Below, piece by piece: positions 1 through 9,776 of a stretch of 32,146 nt of DNA (position 1 is the stretch's first letter; every line of letters starts with the position of its first letter). The notes under the pieces are model-generated. The model was not told where the DNA came from and searched no databases. It saw only the letters and a list, made by a program, of their open reading frames with translations. Origin of the DNA: Hyphomicrobiaceae bacterium (lineage in GTDB: Bacteria > Pseudomonadota > Alphaproteobacteria > Rhizobiales > Hyphomicrobiaceae); the NCBI GenBank assembly GCA_020442185.1, contig JAGRKS010000163.1:1-32146 (forward strand), in the 5' to 3' direction. Made by a program: the position numbers and the translations under genes.

Positions 1-1
1 C

Positions 2-1465
2 CTGTTCGAGACCTACGCCGTGACGGTCGTCGCGACGATGGTGCTGGCCGCCATCTTCTTCGCGAACTCGCCATCGCTGATGGCGACGATGGTCTATCCG
101 CTCGCGATCGGCGGCGCCTGCATTGTGACGTCGGTGATCGGTGCCTTCTTCGTCAAGCTCGGCGCGAACAACTCGATCATGGGGGCGCTCTATCGCGGCT
201 TCATCGCGACCGCCGTTCTTTCGATCGGTGGCCTCTACGCCGCGACACACCTGACGTTCGGCGGTATGGGCGTCATCGGCACGACCACGACCGGCCTGAC
301 GATCACCGGCATGAGCCTGTTCTTCTGCGGTCTCGTCGGCCTCGCCGTGACCGGTCTCATCGTCTGGATCACCGAGTACTACACCGGCATCGGTTATCGC
401 CCGGTGCGCTCCATCAGCCAGGCGTCGGTCACGGGGCACGGCACGAACGTCATCCAGGGCCTCGCGATCAGCCTCGAGTCGACCGCACTGCCGACACTGG
501 TCATCGTGTTCGGCATCCTGTCCACCTACAACCTCGCAGGCCTCTTCGGCACCGCCATCGCCACGACGACGATGCTCGGTCTCGCCGGCATGGTCGTTGC
601 GCTCGACGCGTTCGGCCCGGTGACGGACAACGCCGGTGGCATCGCCGAAATGGCGGGATTGCCGAAGGAGGTTCGCCGCTCGACCGACGCGCTCGACGCC
701 GTCGGTAATACGACAAAGGCCGTCACCAAGGGGTATGCGATCGGTTCGGCGGGCCTTGGCGCGCTCGTTCTGTTCGCGGCCTACAACTACGACCTCAAGT
801 ACTTCATCGCCAACGCGGACAAGTATCCGTTCTTCCAGGGCGTGAAGACCGACTTCGGCCTCGACAATCCCTACGTCGTCGTCGGTCTGCTGCTCGGCGG
901 TCTCATTCCCTACCTGTTCGGCGGCATCGCCATGACGGCCGTCGGCCGCGCGGCGGGCTCCATCGTCGAAGAGGTCCGCCGCCAGTTCAAGGAGAAGCCC
1001 GGCATCATGAAGGGCACCGACAAGCCCGACTATGCCCGCGCCGTCGATCTCCTGACAAAGGCCGCGATCAAGGAGATGATCGTGCCGTCGCTGCTGCCGG
1101 TGCTGTCGCCGGTCGTCATGTTCGGTGCCATCTACCTCATCGCCGGTGGTGGTGCGGTCGGCAAGGGCGCCGCGTTCTCGGCCGTTGGCGCCATGTTGCT
1201 CGGCGTGATCGTCACGGGCCTGTTCGTTGCCATCTCGATGACGTCGGGCGGCGGCGCCTGGGACAACGCCAAGAAGAGCTTCGAGGATGGCTTCGTCGAC
1301 AAGGATGGCGTCAAGCACATCAAGGGCTCGGAAGCGCACAAGGCGTCCGTCACGGGCGACACGGTGGGCGATCCCTACAAGGACACGGCGGGTCCGGCCG
1401 TGAACCCGGCGATCAAGATCACGAACATTGTCGCGCTGTTGATGCTCGCGGTTCTCGCGCACTGA
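2..1465 (+). CDS. hppA: Membrane-bound proton-translocating pyrophosphatase (5' end outside window)
   Basis: Integral membrane enzyme that hydrolyses pyrophosphate and pumps protons. The reading frame is open to the left edge of the window, so the N-terminal part is missing; 487 residues are visible against about 700 in the family. Visible family features are the substrate-binding loop [16 protein letters not shown] (about bases 611-655), several hydrophobic segments, and a C-terminal [18 protein letters not shown] motif just before the last membrane helix. The segment GNTTKA (about 703-720) has Lys where K+-dependent enzymes have Ala; in this family that Lys is known to go with K+-independent H+ pumping. 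A hairpin terminator follows the stop. The family call is very safe; the ion specificity is inferred from that one residue. Confidence 0.97.
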   Translation: MFETYAVTVVATMVLAAIFFANSPSLMATMVYPLAIGGACIVTSVIGAFFVKLGANNSIMGALYRGFIATAVLSIGGLYAATHLTFGGMGVIGTTTTGLTITGMSLFFCGLVGLAVTGLIVWITEYYTGIGYRPVRSISQASVTGHGTNVIQGLAISLESTALPTLVIVFGILSTYNLAGLFGTAIATTTMLGLAGMVVALDAFGPVTDNAGGIAEMAGLPKEVRRSTDALDAVGNTTKAVTKGYAIGSAGLGALVLFAAYNYDLKYFIANADKYPFFQGVKTDFGLDNPYVVVGLLLGGLIPYLFGGIAMTAVGRAAGSIVEEVRRQFKEKPGIMKGTDKPDYARAVDLLTKAAIKEMIVPSLLPVLSPVVMFGAIYLIAGGGAVGKGAAFSAVGAMLLGVIVTGLFVAISMTSGGGAWDNAKKSFEDGFVDKDGVKHIKGSEAHKASVTGDTVGDPYKDTAGPAVNPAIKITNIVALLMLAVLAH

Positions 1466-1517
1466 CCCGGCGGCGATAACTCGCGGCATCTCGGCCGCTG
1501 GTATCGACGACAAGGAC

Positions 1518-1548
1518 GAGGCCCCGGGTGTGAACCTGGGGCCTCTTT
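1518..1548 (+). terminator. Rho-independent terminator after hppA
   Basis: An 11-bp stem (1518-1528 with 1535-1545, one G-U pair) with a 6-nt loop is followed by TTT. It begins about 50 bases after the hppA stop and matches the direction of that gene. Confidence 0.8.
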
Positions 1549-1667
1549 CGTAACGCGATTGCCGCGATTGGTCGCAGCGCCGCGGCGATATTCGCAATTG
1601 CTCGCGGCCCCGGTCCTGCGTTTGGCTGACGGCCCGCGCGAGGCGGCAGTCTTGGGGATCTGATCCG

Positions 1668-2720
1668 TTGAGCAACGAGAGGCAATATCCGCAACGGGAA
1701 GCGTCCCGCGAGGGCGGTCGCTGGCAAGCCCTCGTCCGCCTGCTCGGCATCGAGCAAGCGCCCGTCACGCACGTCGAGCGGCTCCTCTCGATGGCTGGCG
1801 CGATAGCCGCGATCTATGCACTGGGCATCATCGAACGCGATTTCCTCGGAGAAACCGGTGCCGCGATGCTGGTCGCGTCGATGGGTGCGTCGGCCGTGCT
1901 GCTGTTCGCGGTGCCTCATGGTGCGTTGTCGCAACCCTGGCCGGTTCTCGGCGGGCATATCGTATCGGCCGTCGTCGGGGTCGCTTGTGCGAAGTTCGTT
2001 GCTGATCAGATGCTGGCGGCGGCACTTGCGGTGGGGCTGGCGATCCTCGCCATGCACTACCTGCGTGCCATCCATCCCCCCGGCGGTGCGACCGCATTGA
2101 CGGCCGTCATCGGGGGCCAACAAATCGAGGATCTCGGCTTCACGTTCGTTGTGACGCCAGTATTGCTCAATGCCTTTGCCCTGGTGGCCGCAGCTGTCTT
2201 GCTCAACGCAGCGTTTACCTGGCGCCGTTACCCGGCCGCCTGGTCCGCCGTAACGCGCAAGCCTCCGGCACCGGACGAGGCGCCATCCATGACGCATGCC
2301 GATTTCGTCGCGGCGTTGAGTGAGATCGGCACGTTCGTCGATGTCAGTGAGGACGAGTTTCTGACGCTCAGGAAGCTGATGCGCGATGCGGCTGCTCAGC
2401 GGCGGATCAAATCGGCAGAAATTGTGCTCGGAGCCTATTATTCGAACGGTGCGGCCGGCGGGGCGTTCGCTGTGCGCCGTGTGATCGATACCGATCAGAG
2501 CGATGTCAACGGCGCGGTCATCTGGCGGTGCGTGGCCGGGGCCGGGCGCAACGACACAGGCGTATCATCGCGAGAAGATTTTGCGCAGTGGGCATCCTAC
2601 GAAGTGGTTCGCTCAGGCAGCGCGTGGTTGCCGTCGACATCTGCACCGGCGATCGCAGCGATGGACGGAGATGTGGGGGCGTTGCCGACGTCGTCGGCGG
2701 TTACAATGGCGGGTCGCTGA
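1668..2720 (+). CDS. HPP family integral membrane protein with a long soluble C-terminal part
   Basis: 350 residues starting at TTG (1668). Five hydrophobic segments lie at about residues 38-56, 64-84, 92-110, 114-132 and 158-182. Between them are the signatures that define the HPP family: GASAVLLFAVPHGALSQPW near 73-91 and RAIHPPGGATAL near 133-144. HPP proteins are inner-membrane proteins; some relatives carry nitrite in cyanobacteria and plastids, but the bacterial substrate is usually unknown. After residue 195 about 155 cytoplasmic residues follow with no CBS domain or other domain that I recognise. The gene stands alone, 200 bases after hppA and convergent with the lipoprotein gene downstream. 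The TTG start is chosen because the family region begins soon after it and no ATG lies between. Substrate not assigned. Confidence 0.85.
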   Translation: MSNERQYPQREASREGGRWQALVRLLGIEQAPVTHVERLLSMAGAIAAIYALGIIERDFLGETGAAMLVASMGASAVLLFAVPHGALSQPWPVLGGHIVSAVVGVACAKFVADQMLAAALAVGLAILAMHYLRAIHPPGGATALTAVIGGQQIEDLGFTFVVTPVLLNAFALVAAAVLLNAAFTWRRYPAAWSAVTRKPPAPDEAPSMTHADFVAALSEIGTFVDVSEDEFLTLRKLMRDAAAQRRIKSAEIVLGAYYSNGAAGGAFAVRRVIDTDQSDVNGAVIWRCVAGAGRNDTGVSSREDFAQWASYEVVRSGSAWLPSTSAPAIAAMDGDVGALPTSSAVTMAGR

Positions 2721-2876
2721 AGCCCGATTCCAGAAGTGCAACGTTCCACAATGCGGCTGCTAAAGCCGACCGCGTCACCGCTGGCGAAACAAAGTTTCGA
2801 AATGGACAAGGACCTGCCCCGTCGCAAAACGCGCGCGCGTGCCTCATCCGGCATTCGCCATCAGGTCGCGATGTTC

Positions 2877-3407
2877 TCAGGTGCCGTCGCCGCCGTAGAT
2901 CTGGCGCGATCCGAGGTTGCGGAAGAGCTGCTTCAACAGGCCGTCGTCGCGGCCGCCGGGGGCCGGTGTCTTGCGGCTGATGTAGTCGAACACCTTGCCG
3001 TCTTTCAGTCCGTAGTTGGCGACCTGATCGACGGAGCCGAGAGGGTTGAAATAGACGGCCAGAATCTTGCGGTCGATTTCCTTCGGCTTCAGGAACGCGG
3101 TCTGAGTTTCAGTGCTCGAGATATAGTAGTAGGCTGCGGCGTTGTTGACGGTGGCTGTCGTCGTGGGCGTGCCGAGCTGCAGTTTCACCTGTTCCTGGGA
3201 CATGCCCGGCTGGATCTGCTGGGCATCGTTGTCGTTGAACTGGTGACCGTGCTTCAGCACCTGGCCGGAGCAACCCGCGAGCGTCACACTCGAGATGGAA
3301 ACGGCCAGCGCCATGCCGATGGCGGCCGTCGCGCCGCGCGTTCTGCGAACGATGGCCTTGCCCGTTCCGCCTGTGTCGGCGATATGGATCATATCTGCGC
3401 GGCGCAT
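2877..3407 (-). CDS. bamE: BamE/OmlA (SmpA) family outer-membrane lipoprotein
   Basis: Predicted lipoprotein of the BamE/SmpA/OmlA family, a subunit of the complex that inserts beta-barrel proteins into the outer membrane. The start at 3407 (176 aa) is preferred to an upstream in-frame ATG at 3518 because GGGGGA lies about 9 bases before it and it gives a sensible signal peptide: RRTR, a hydrophobic stretch and the lipobox LAGC (Cys46). The mature part has the family motif IQPGMSQEQVKLQLGTP, followed by a YYYISSTE strand and the later AVYFNPLGSVDQVANYGLKDG segment. It is divergent from the cytochrome-chaperone gene, a pairing often seen in alphaproteobacteria. An ATG at 3392 is a possible alternative start. 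Confidence 0.92.
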   Translation of the reverse strand: MRRADMIHIADTGGTGKAIVRRTRGATAAIGMALAVSISSVTLAGCSGQVLKHGHQFNDNDAQQIQPGMSQEQVKLQLGTPTTTATVNNAAAYYYISSTETQTAFLKPKEIDRKILAVYFNPLGSVDQVANYGLKDGKVFDYISRKTPAPGGRDDGLLKQLFRNLGSRQIYGGDGT

Positions 3408-3543
3408 TGTGAGATCGTTCCCCCGAGAATCGCTCAAGCCGAGCCATGCTTTTTGCCGATAGCCTGAGAGCCATGCCAATGCAACGCATCCATCGATCGC
3501 GACCGCAAACATCCACACTCTCGAACGGACGGCGGCTGGCGCG

Positions 3544-4107
3544 ATGCTGAACTGGTTGACGAGACGAGGCGCAAACGTCCGTAAAGCGGATGAAATTTAT
3601 GGCACTGTCGTGGCGCAGGCCCGTCGGCCCGGATTCTACGTCGATGCGTATGGTGTGCCGGACACGCTGAACGGTCGCTATGAACTCGTCGTCTTGCACT
3701 TGTTCCTGATGCTCGAAAGAATCCAGGCGGAGCCTGCGATGCACGAGATAAGTCGTTCGCTCGTCGATAGATTCTGCGTGGACATGGACGATTGCATGCG
3801 TGAAATGGGTGTCGGCGACCTCACCGTGCCGAAAAAGGTCAAGCGCGCCGCGGCAGGCTTTTATGAACGTGCCAGGGCCTATCGCGCAGGCCTCGCGGAC
3901 CCATCGCCCGATTGCCTCGATGAGGCGCTGCAAACCTTCATCGCCGGCCCCGTTTCGCCCGAACATCTCGGCCGGAACCTCGGCCAATTCGTGCGATCGG
4001 CCACCCGCGCATTGGCGGCGGCGGATATCGAAAGCGTCGTCAGCGGCGCGGCGATGCCGGCTCCCGACGGCCGAGCGGTTCCGGTAGAGCCGACAACTCT
4101 GAAATAA
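3544..4107 (+). CDS. Ubiquinol-cytochrome c chaperone (CBP3-like) family protein
   Basis: 187 residues matching the bacterial relatives of mitochondrial Cbp3/UQCC, which assist assembly of cytochrome b in the bc1 complex. Recognisable family segments are the N-terminal YGTVVAQARRPGFYVDAYGVPDT, then GRYELVVLHLFLMLERI, and the DRFCVDMDDCMREMGVGDLTVPKKVK region near the middle. Predicted soluble, probably acting at the inner face of the membrane. It is followed after 12 bases by the DUF177 gene, so the two are probably co-transcribed. The start is the first ATG after the divergent promoter region (3408-3543). Confidence 0.9.
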   Translation: MLNWLTRRGANVRKADEIYGTVVAQARRPGFYVDAYGVPDTLNGRYELVVLHLFLMLERIQAEPAMHEISRSLVDRFCVDMDDCMREMGVGDLTVPKKVKRAAAGFYERARAYRAGLADPSPDCLDEALQTFIAGPVSPEHLGRNLGQFVRSATRALAAADIESVVSGAAMPAPDGRAVPVEPTTLK

Positions 4108-4119
4108 GCGGACGCCCCT

Positions 4120-4689
4120 ATGACCACCATCGACGACTGGACCCATCGTACGACCGATATTGCCGAAAAAGGCTCAGATTTCGAGCAAGTTGCGTCAATC
4201 CAGGCGCGCGAGGCGATGGCCACCGTCCTCGGCCTGCAGGGGATCGCAAGCCTCAGGTGCGCCTATCGCCTGAAACCGACCGGCAGCGGACGGTTCCGGC
4301 TTACGGGAACGATGACCGCCGAGGTGGTGCAAGCATGCATCATCACCGCGGAGCCGGTCGAAGCGAGCGTCTCAGAGGATGTCGACGAGGTCTTCTGGCC
4401 GACGGAACAGATCGCCGCCGCTGCTGCGGCGGCCACAACAGCCGTTGGCCGGGAGGAAGAGGCGCTGGCGGCCGTCGTGCCAGAGCCGATTCAGGACGGT
4501 GTGATCGATGTTGGCCGGCTGATCTACCAGCTGCTGGCGACGTCACTCGATCCCTATCCGCGCCGTCCAGACGCTGCACTCGACGCGGAAACCGCAGCGG
4601 CAATCGCCGAGCCGCCTCGCGAGAGCCCGTTTGCCGCGCTCGCCGGACTGGTCGGACCGCGCGGCACATCGACCGATGGCGAGACGTAG
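4120..4689 (+). CDS. YceD/DUF177 family protein
   Basis: 189 residues of the YceD (DUF177) family, small soluble proteins linked in bacteria and plastids to 23S rRNA accumulation. Family traits seen are a central beta-rich segment (RLKPTGSGRFRLTGTMTAEV), a patch of acidic residues (VSEDVDEVFW), the GVIDVGRLIYQLLATSLDPYPR segment and the ending SPFAALAGLV. In many bacteria this gene precedes rpmF; in alphaproteobacteria it commonly lies just before plsX, as here. The 12-base gap behind the chaperone gene points to one operon. The exact biochemical role is not settled for the family. Confidence 0.88.
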   Translation: MTTIDDWTHRTTDIAEKGSDFEQVASIQAREAMATVLGLQGIASLRCAYRLKPTGSGRFRLTGTMTAEVVQACIITAEPVEASVSEDVDEVFWPTEQIAAAAAAATTAVGREEEALAAVVPEPIQDGVIDVGRLIYQLLATSLDPYPRRPDAALDAETAAAIAEPPRESPFAALAGLVGPRGTSTDGET

Positions 4690-5123
4690 CCGGAATAGAG
4701 GGTGGCTTGCGATAACCCGTACCCGGCGAGTTGAAGTACATGGACGGTTCCTGGCAGGCAGACGTCCGGCGGGCATCTGGCGGGTTTTCTGGCGGTTGGA
4801 GCGGTTCCTCGCAGACCCACGGGGCAAGCCAGGCGAGAAAGTTTGGTGTCCGATCTTCGCCTCGAGGCCAGGCTGGATCCACGGCCGACATCTGTAGCCG
4901 ACTTGAAGGACGCAGCACGGCCGATCAACGGCCCGCAGCGTGGCCCTCAGCTTCGCCCGCGGTATGGTCGACACCGTCTGTTGCCACCGCACCAACCAAG
5001 AATCAGGTTGTGCAGCATCCTTAAAACGCTATCTTCCGCGCGTTCTGCCGAGCCGGGGGGAAGCTACGGTTCTCGCGCGTTCGATTGCACGACTGGCCTT
5101 CAAATTGCGGAAATGACGACGGA
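4690..5123. other. 434-base gap between DUF177 and plsX
   Basis: No reading frame here looks like a protein in any frame. The only signal I can offer is a weak promoter-like pair about 90 bases before plsX (listed separately). No rpmF-like gene is present, although rpmF follows DUF177 in many other phyla. Confidence 0.5.
5008..5035 (+). promoter_or_regulatory. Weak candidate promoter for plsX-fabH
   Basis: TTGTGC (5008-5013), a 16-base spacer and TATCTT (5030-5035), in an otherwise GC-rich gap and 89 bases before the plsX start. Each box departs from consensus, so this is only a suggestion. Confidence 0.3.
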
Positions 5124-6164
5124 ATGCTTGCTGCGAGAACAATAGCACTCGATGGCATGGGGGGCGATTTCGGTCCGGCGGTCGTGCTTGGTGGGGCGGC
5201 GATCTCGCTCGAGCGTCATCCCAACCTCGACTTCATCATCGCCGGTCGCGGCGCCGACATCGCCGCAGAACTCGACAAGCTGCCGGCGCTCAAGGCGCGA
5301 ACGCGGATCGTCGAGACCGATATCGTCGTCGCCATGAACGACAAGCCGAGCCAGGCGCTTCGTCGCGGCAAGGGCTCCAGCATGTGGAAGGCGATCGAGG
5401 CCGTCGAGCGGGGTGAAGCGCACGTCGCAGTTTCCGCAGGAAACACCGGCGCGTTGATGGCCATGGCGAAGCTGATCCTCAGGCCCATGCCGGGGATCGA
5501 GCGCCCGGCGATCGCGGCGCTTTGGCCGACGATCAAGTCCGAATGCATCGTCCTCGATGTGGGCGCAAACATCGGTGCCTCGGCGCGTCAGCTCGGTGAT
5601 TTCGCCGTGCTTGGAGCCGCCATGGCGCGTGCGCTGTTTCATCTCGAGCGTCCGACCGTTGGACTGTTGAACGTCGGGGTCGAGGAGATCAAGGGCGTCG
5701 AAGAAGTGAGGCAGGCTCATGCCTGGCTGAAGGAAGCCAAGCTGCCGCTCACCTACAAGGGTTTCGTCGAGGGGCACGAGATCGGCCAGGGCGTCGTCGA
5801 CGTTGTCGTCGTCGAGGGTTTTGCCGGTAATATCGCCTTGAAGACCGCCGAAGGCACGGCACGCCAGGTCGGCCAGTACCTCAAGGATGCGATGATGCGT
5901 TCGTTGAGTTCGCGTATCGGTGCCTTTCTGGCGCGCGACGGCTTCCGGGTGCTGAAGCAGAAGATGGACCCGCGCCGCGTCAATGGCGGTACGTTCCTCG
6001 GGCTGAATGGAATCGCCATCAAGAGCCATGGCGGCACCGACGCGCTCGGGTTCGCAAGCGCGATCGATCTCGGCTACGAGATGGCGGAGAGCGACCTCTT
6101 GAAGCGCGTTGCCGCAGATCTCGGCACGTTCCACGATGCGCTCGACAGCGAGGATAAGACGTAG
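5124..6164 (+). CDS. plsX: Phosphate acyltransferase PlsX
   Basis: Peripheral enzyme that makes acyl-phosphate from acyl-ACP for glycerophospholipid synthesis. 346 residues from ATG 5124, which places the family start motif [13 protein letters not shown] at residues 6-18; an upstream in-frame TTG (5085) would add 13 unconserved residues. Other PlsX signatures are [19 protein letters not shown], the [11 protein letters not shown] segment and the [27 protein letters not shown] loop. Length is normal for the family. fabH follows after 140 bases; the plsX-fabH pair couples phospholipid and fatty-acid initiation and is conserved in alphaproteobacteria. Confidence 0.97.
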   Translation: MLAARTIALDGMGGDFGPAVVLGGAAISLERHPNLDFIIAGRGADIAAELDKLPALKARTRIVETDIVVAMNDKPSQALRRGKGSSMWKAIEAVERGEAHVAVSAGNTGALMAMAKLILRPMPGIERPAIAALWPTIKSECIVLDVGANIGASARQLGDFAVLGAAMARALFHLERPTVGLLNVGVEEIKGVEEVRQAHAWLKEAKLPLTYKGFVEGHEIGQGVVDVVVVEGFAGNIALKTAEGTARQVGQYLKDAMMRSLSSRIGAFLARDGFRVLKQKMDPRRVNGGTFLGLNGIAIKSHGGTDALGFASAIDLGYEMAESDLLKRVAADLGTFHDALDSEDKT

Positions 6165-6304
6165 CAGTTGATCGCCGGGTAGGCGGAATGAGGTGGGACT
6201 GCGCGAGCAGTCTGGTCTGCGAAATGCAGGCAATGGGTTTGTCGTTTCGAGGGGTAGCGCCGTCGGCGGGTGTCGCCGCATCCGGGCGCGGAAAGTGAGA
6301 CATC

Positions 6305-7285
6305 GTGGTTACAGTCATTCGATCGGTCATTCGCGGTGTTGGCGCCTGCCTCCCGAAGCGCGTCATGACCAATGAGGACATTTCCAAGATCGTCGATACC
6401 ACCGACGAGTGGATCGTCGAGCGTACCGGCATTCAAAGCCGCCACATCGCAGCCGAAGGCGAATTGACCTCCGATCTCGGCATCGTTGCGTGCCGGCAGG
6501 CGCTGGTCCGTGCCGGCGTCGATCCGCTCGATGTCGATCTGGTGATATGCGCCACGGCGACGCCCGATCGCACGTTCCCAGCGACGGCCGTGCGCATACA
6601 GGCAGGGCTTGGAATTACGCGCGGCGCGGCCTTCGATGTGCAGGCCGTGTGTTCGGGCTTCGTCTACGCGCTGACCGTGGCTGATGGCCTGTTGCGCACC
6701 GGCCAGTTTCGCCGCGCACTCGTCGTCGGCGCCGAGACGTTTTCGCGCATTCTCGATTGGACGGACCGCGGAACCTGCGTCCTGTTCGGTGATGGCGCGG
6801 GTGCGGTGCTGCTCGAGGCGCAACCGACGCACGGTGCGCGCGAAGACCGTGGCATTCTGTTCACGCGCATTCGTTCCGATGGTCGCTTCGAGGATTTGCT
6901 CTACGTCGATGGCGGACCTGGATCGACGAAGACCACGGGCGTTCTGCGCATGAATGGCCGTGAGGTTTTCCGGCATGCGGTTCAGAAGATCTCAGGCGTG
7001 ATCGAGGAGACGCTGGTCGCGACCGGCTATGCCGCCGACGAAATCGATCTGTTCGTGCCGCATCAGGCCAATCAGCGCATTCTGGATGGCATCGCAAAGA
7101 AGCTGAACGTCAGCCCCGGCAAGATCGTCATGACGCTGAACAAGCACGGCAATACGTCCGCGGCGTCGATCCCGCTGGCATTGAATCAGGCCTTCGAGGA
7201 ACATCGCATCCACGAGGGTAGCCTCGTGCTCATGGAAGCAATGGGCGGCGGGTTCACCTGGGGGGCTGTGCTTGCGCGGTGGTAG
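6305..7285 (+). CDS. fabH: 3-oxoacyl-ACP synthase III (KAS III)
   Basis: Condenses acetyl-CoA with malonyl-ACP to start fatty-acid synthesis in the cytoplasm. 326 residues from GTG 6305, the family's normal length. The catalytic triad is present: Cys116 in [15 protein letters not shown], His253 in VPHQANQRI and Asn283 in [12 protein letters not shown]. The N-terminal [23 protein letters not shown] segment is typical. It lies between plsX and ihfA in the order usual for this lineage. The GTG start fits the alignment of the first strand ([14 protein letters not shown]); no better start is visible. Confidence 0.97.
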   Translation: MVTVIRSVIRGVGACLPKRVMTNEDISKIVDTTDEWIVERTGIQSRHIAAEGELTSDLGIVACRQALVRAGVDPLDVDLVICATATPDRTFPATAVRIQAGLGITRGAAFDVQAVCSGFVYALTVADGLLRTGQFRRALVVGAETFSRILDWTDRGTCVLFGDGAGAVLLEAQPTHGAREDRGILFTRIRSDGRFEDLLYVDGGPGSTKTTGVLRMNGREVFRHAVQKISGVIEETLVATGYAADEIDLFVPHQANQRILDGIAKKLNVSPGKIVMTLNKHGNTSAASIPLALNQAFEEHRIHEGSLVLMEAMGGGFTWGAVLARW

Positions 7286-7385
7286 ACCAGACCGTTCCGT
7301 CGCCAAATTCCGCAGCCCAACCCCAGCATGCGCGGGGGCGCGTTAGATAAGTCCATTGTTTTCAGTTGCTTGACAGTTTCTGTGA

Positions 7386-7414
7386 TTGACCGTGTGGCGC
7401 CACGCGTCTACCAT
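7386..7414 (+). promoter_or_regulatory. Candidate sigma-70 promoter of ihfA
   Basis: TTGACC (7386-7391), a 17-base spacer and TACCAT (7409-7414), 42 bases before the ihfA start. A second TTGACA at 7370-7375 has no matching -10 box at the right distance. The spacing and position make this the best promoter-like signal in the host part of the window. Confidence 0.55.
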
Positions 7415-7456
7415 GGCCGCAATCAACAAAATTAAATTACGGGAGGCGGCGGCACC

Positions 7457-7774
7457 ATGACGGGAAAGACACTGACTCGTGCCGATTTGGCGGAAGCCGT
7501 GGTGCGCAAAATCGGACTACCGCGTAACGAGTCGCAGGAACTCGTCGAATTGATCCTGAACGAGATATCCGGGACGTTGTCGCGCGGCGAGCAGGTAAAG
7601 CTGTCGTCGTTCGGCTCATTCGGAATACGCCAGAAGGGCGAGCGCGTCGGACGTAACCCGAAGACCGGCGAAGAGGTGCCGATTACGCCGCGCCGTGTGC
7701 TCGTCTTCCGCGCCAGCAACATTATGAAAGAGCGCATCAATACGGGGCTGGCAAAGCGTCACTCGGGCTCGTGA
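7457..7774 (+). CDS. ihfA: Integration host factor alpha subunit
   Basis: 105-residue DNA-bending protein of the HU/IHF family, forming a heterodimer with IHF beta. It begins [17 protein letters not shown] and carries the intercalating Pro68 in [15 protein letters not shown], the hallmark of the DNA-binding arm. The conserved [12 protein letters not shown] stretch is intact. GGGAGG lies 10 bases before the ATG, and a promoter-like pair lies upstream. IHF is often needed by tyrosine integrases such as the one in the island downstream; that link is an inference. Confidence 0.96.
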   Translation: MTGKTLTRADLAEAVVRKIGLPRNESQELVELILNEISGTLSRGEQVKLSSFGSFGIRQKGERVGRNPKTGEEVPITPRRVLVFRASNIMKERINTGLAKRHSGS

Positions 7775-8802
7775 CGCCGGCGCTTGGCGTGGTGAGGCGC
7801 ATCGCATCGCATCGCCGTGCCGTCAGTCGAAAGGATCATCGTTTTCGGCCCATGGTTTCGGTACCGAGCGGTGGGCGCGCGACATTGCCGGCTGAACGAT
7901 CCAGCAGAGCTGGACGCTCTTGTGGAGAATGACCGCCGCTGCATTCCGGTGATGACATAAATTCTGTCGTGATGGACCATGCTCTGGTGTGGCGTCGCGC
8001 TATTGTGGGCTGTTGGTGCGGCAAGGGCGGTGTCAACTATGGCGCGGCAAACGCCACATGAAGTCCATGATGTTACTCGGGGGCCTGATGGCACGCCAAA
8101 ATCGGACGCTGGTGGGGACATGATGCGATGCTGGCGCGACGGGCCACTCGAGTTCTGGATCTGAAGTTTGGTCCCCGCGTTGGGCTGACCTCGCACCCAA
8201 ACGTCAGGTGCAAAAGCTATACTCGAAGCATGTTGCTGCGCGTGGCCCCAGTGGTTCCGACATTTGCTCAAAATCTAGCAGCGTCAGGAAGCAAATGTCC
8301 GAATTCGAACACTAGTTCCCGGCCTCGGAACAGGCGACACTATTTGGACGGTCGCAACGCCTTGGGCTCTGACATGGGCGTCATGCTTGCTTGCGGGTCG
8401 CATGGAATTCGGCGGCCATGTCAGAGTGCGTCGAAGTGGTTTTACGATGAGCGGGCGGAGGCCAGCAGGATGCAACCTGCGCGTTGCGAAAATGATGTTG
8501 CGGCCGATGCATTGAAGTCCATGCGATAGGTCGAGTTGTTCGATCGGTCGCAAATTCCGGTCGAGAATGTGTCGTCCTGGGCTTGGAGCGGGCCTTGGTC
8601 GCGCAATCGGGTCATATTGGAATTCACAGCGCTCCAGCGAAGGGCATCTTGTGCGTCCGCAATCGGCGAAGCGGCGCTCGCCTTTTCGCAAGTTTCGGTT
8701 TTGCATCGGGCGATGCGGGAACATGACCTGATGCAAAGCCGCCGTGGCCCGTTCGGAGGACATCTCCGGGCCGGCACCAGTGGTTTGATTTGAGAGGGCA
8801 AG
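7775..8802. other. 1.03-kb non-coding stretch between ihfA and merR
   Basis: I see no convincing gene here on either strand: the open frames are short, lack recognisable motifs and lack ribosome sites. No tRNA, clear hairpin terminator or tandem repeat stands out. The GC content appears slightly lower than in flanking genes. It may be a decayed gene or insertion, but I found no terminal repeats to support that. Confidence 0.5.
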
Positions 8803-9450
8803 ATGGCGAAGACAGCGGACGCGTTCAGGACCATTAGCGAGGTGGCAGACGAACTCGAACTGCAAAAGCACGTACTGCGGTTCTGGGAGGTTAAATTTCC
8901 GCAGATCAGGCCGATGAAACGCGGCGGCGGACGGCGCTACTACCGTCCAGCCGACCTCGATCTTCTGCGTGGTATCCGGCAATTGCTGCACGCCGACGGT
9001 TACACGATCAAGGGCGTGCAGCGCATCCTGCGCGAGAAGGGCATCGACGCCGTCAAGAAGGTCGGTGAAGCCGCACACGCGAACGCGCGTCCGGCCGCGG
9101 GCGACGCCAAGGAGCGGGCTGGAGGTGGTGTGACCGTGTCGGCGCCATCGGCCGCATCGTTGTTCGAACGAGCGGCTGGTCATGCCGGAGCCGACAGCAA
9201 GGAAGCCAGAGGCGGATCGCACCCCAGAGGCCAGCGTGCAGGCCAGACCGCAGCGCGCGCCATGGCCTCGACCGGTGCCGGGTCTGTCAGGAGTGGTTCG
9301 GCTGCGGAGAGGCGGGAGGCTGCGCTGCCATTTCGATCGCAGCTCGAGCGTGTCATCGACGAGTTGCAGGATTGCCGTCGTCTACTCGTCGAGGAGACGC
9401 CACCGGCAAAGGCCGATCGCGGTTCGCCGCGCCAGCGCGCCGCGGGGTGA
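8803..9450 (+). CDS. MerR family transcriptional regulator
   Basis: 215 residues. The N-terminal winged helix-turn-helix is clear: [22 protein letters not shown] (about 8-29) is the [18 protein letters not shown] (about 43-57) the wing and start of helix 3, and [13 protein letters not shown] the following helix. After residue 85 the sequence becomes Ala/Gly/Arg-rich and probably disordered, then ends in a helix ([22 protein letters not shown]). No metal-binding cysteines of the classical MerR sensors are seen, so the signal is unknown. A MerR gene at this place, between ihfA and tRNA-Pro, is a recurrent arrangement in the group. Confidence 0.92.
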   Translation: MAKTADAFRTISEVADELELQKHVLRFWEVKFPQIRPMKRGGGRRYYRPADLDLLRGIRQLLHADGYTIKGVQRILREKGIDAVKKVGEAAHANARPAAGDAKERAGGGVTVSAPSAASLFERAAGHAGADSKEARGGSHPRGQRAGQTAARAMASTGAGSVRSGSAAERREAALPFRSQLERVIDELQDCRRLLVEETPPAKADRGSPRQRAAG

Positions 9451-9776
9451 TCGGTCACGCGCAGTGCTTGTCACCCGCCGTACTTGGTCACACGCCCGAA
9501 AGGCTTATGATGGGGCGCGGTCCATGGTTGTCTCGAAGGATTGGTTCTCGCGAGAGTTGCGATTTTGCGGGAACGTGGTGTTTTCCAGCGCACCTTCATG
9601 CGCAGGCTTCGCGACAACGACGTCATGGCGAGTGTTTGCTGGATCGCAGGCGGCATCCAATTGCGCCGAGCGGGGCGCAGGTCGTGTCGACCCGCGTCAT
9701 GCGGGGTAGGGCGGTGTTCGATTGAATTGCTGCGGGATCGTGTTCGTCGCATCGAGGGTGCTGCTGTTGACGCGAT
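9451..9776 (+). promoter_or_regulatory. 326-base gap with one candidate promoter
   Basis: No gene-like frame is visible. A TATGAT box (9506-9511) lies 16 bases after TTGGTC (9484-9489) and could start the transferase mRNA, with a long leader of about 260 bases. The rest shows no recognisable structure. Confidence 0.35.

Noticed and set aside
3109..4146. 345-codon minus-strand frame
   Set aside because: Covers parts of two real genes (bamE and the cytochrome chaperone) in the wrong frame; Arg/His-rich shadow.
5100..6281. 393-codon minus-strand frame
   Set aside because: Fully antisense to plsX, whose motifs are unmistakable; charged, low-order sequence typical of shadows.
7370..7375. TTGACA as the -35 box of ihfA
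   Set aside because: No -10-like sequence lies 16-18 bases downstream; the TTGACC/TACCAT pair nearby is better.
8284..9222. 312-codon minus-strand frame over the merR start and the upstream gap
   Set aside because: Antisense to the MerR HTH, without motifs or a ribosome site.
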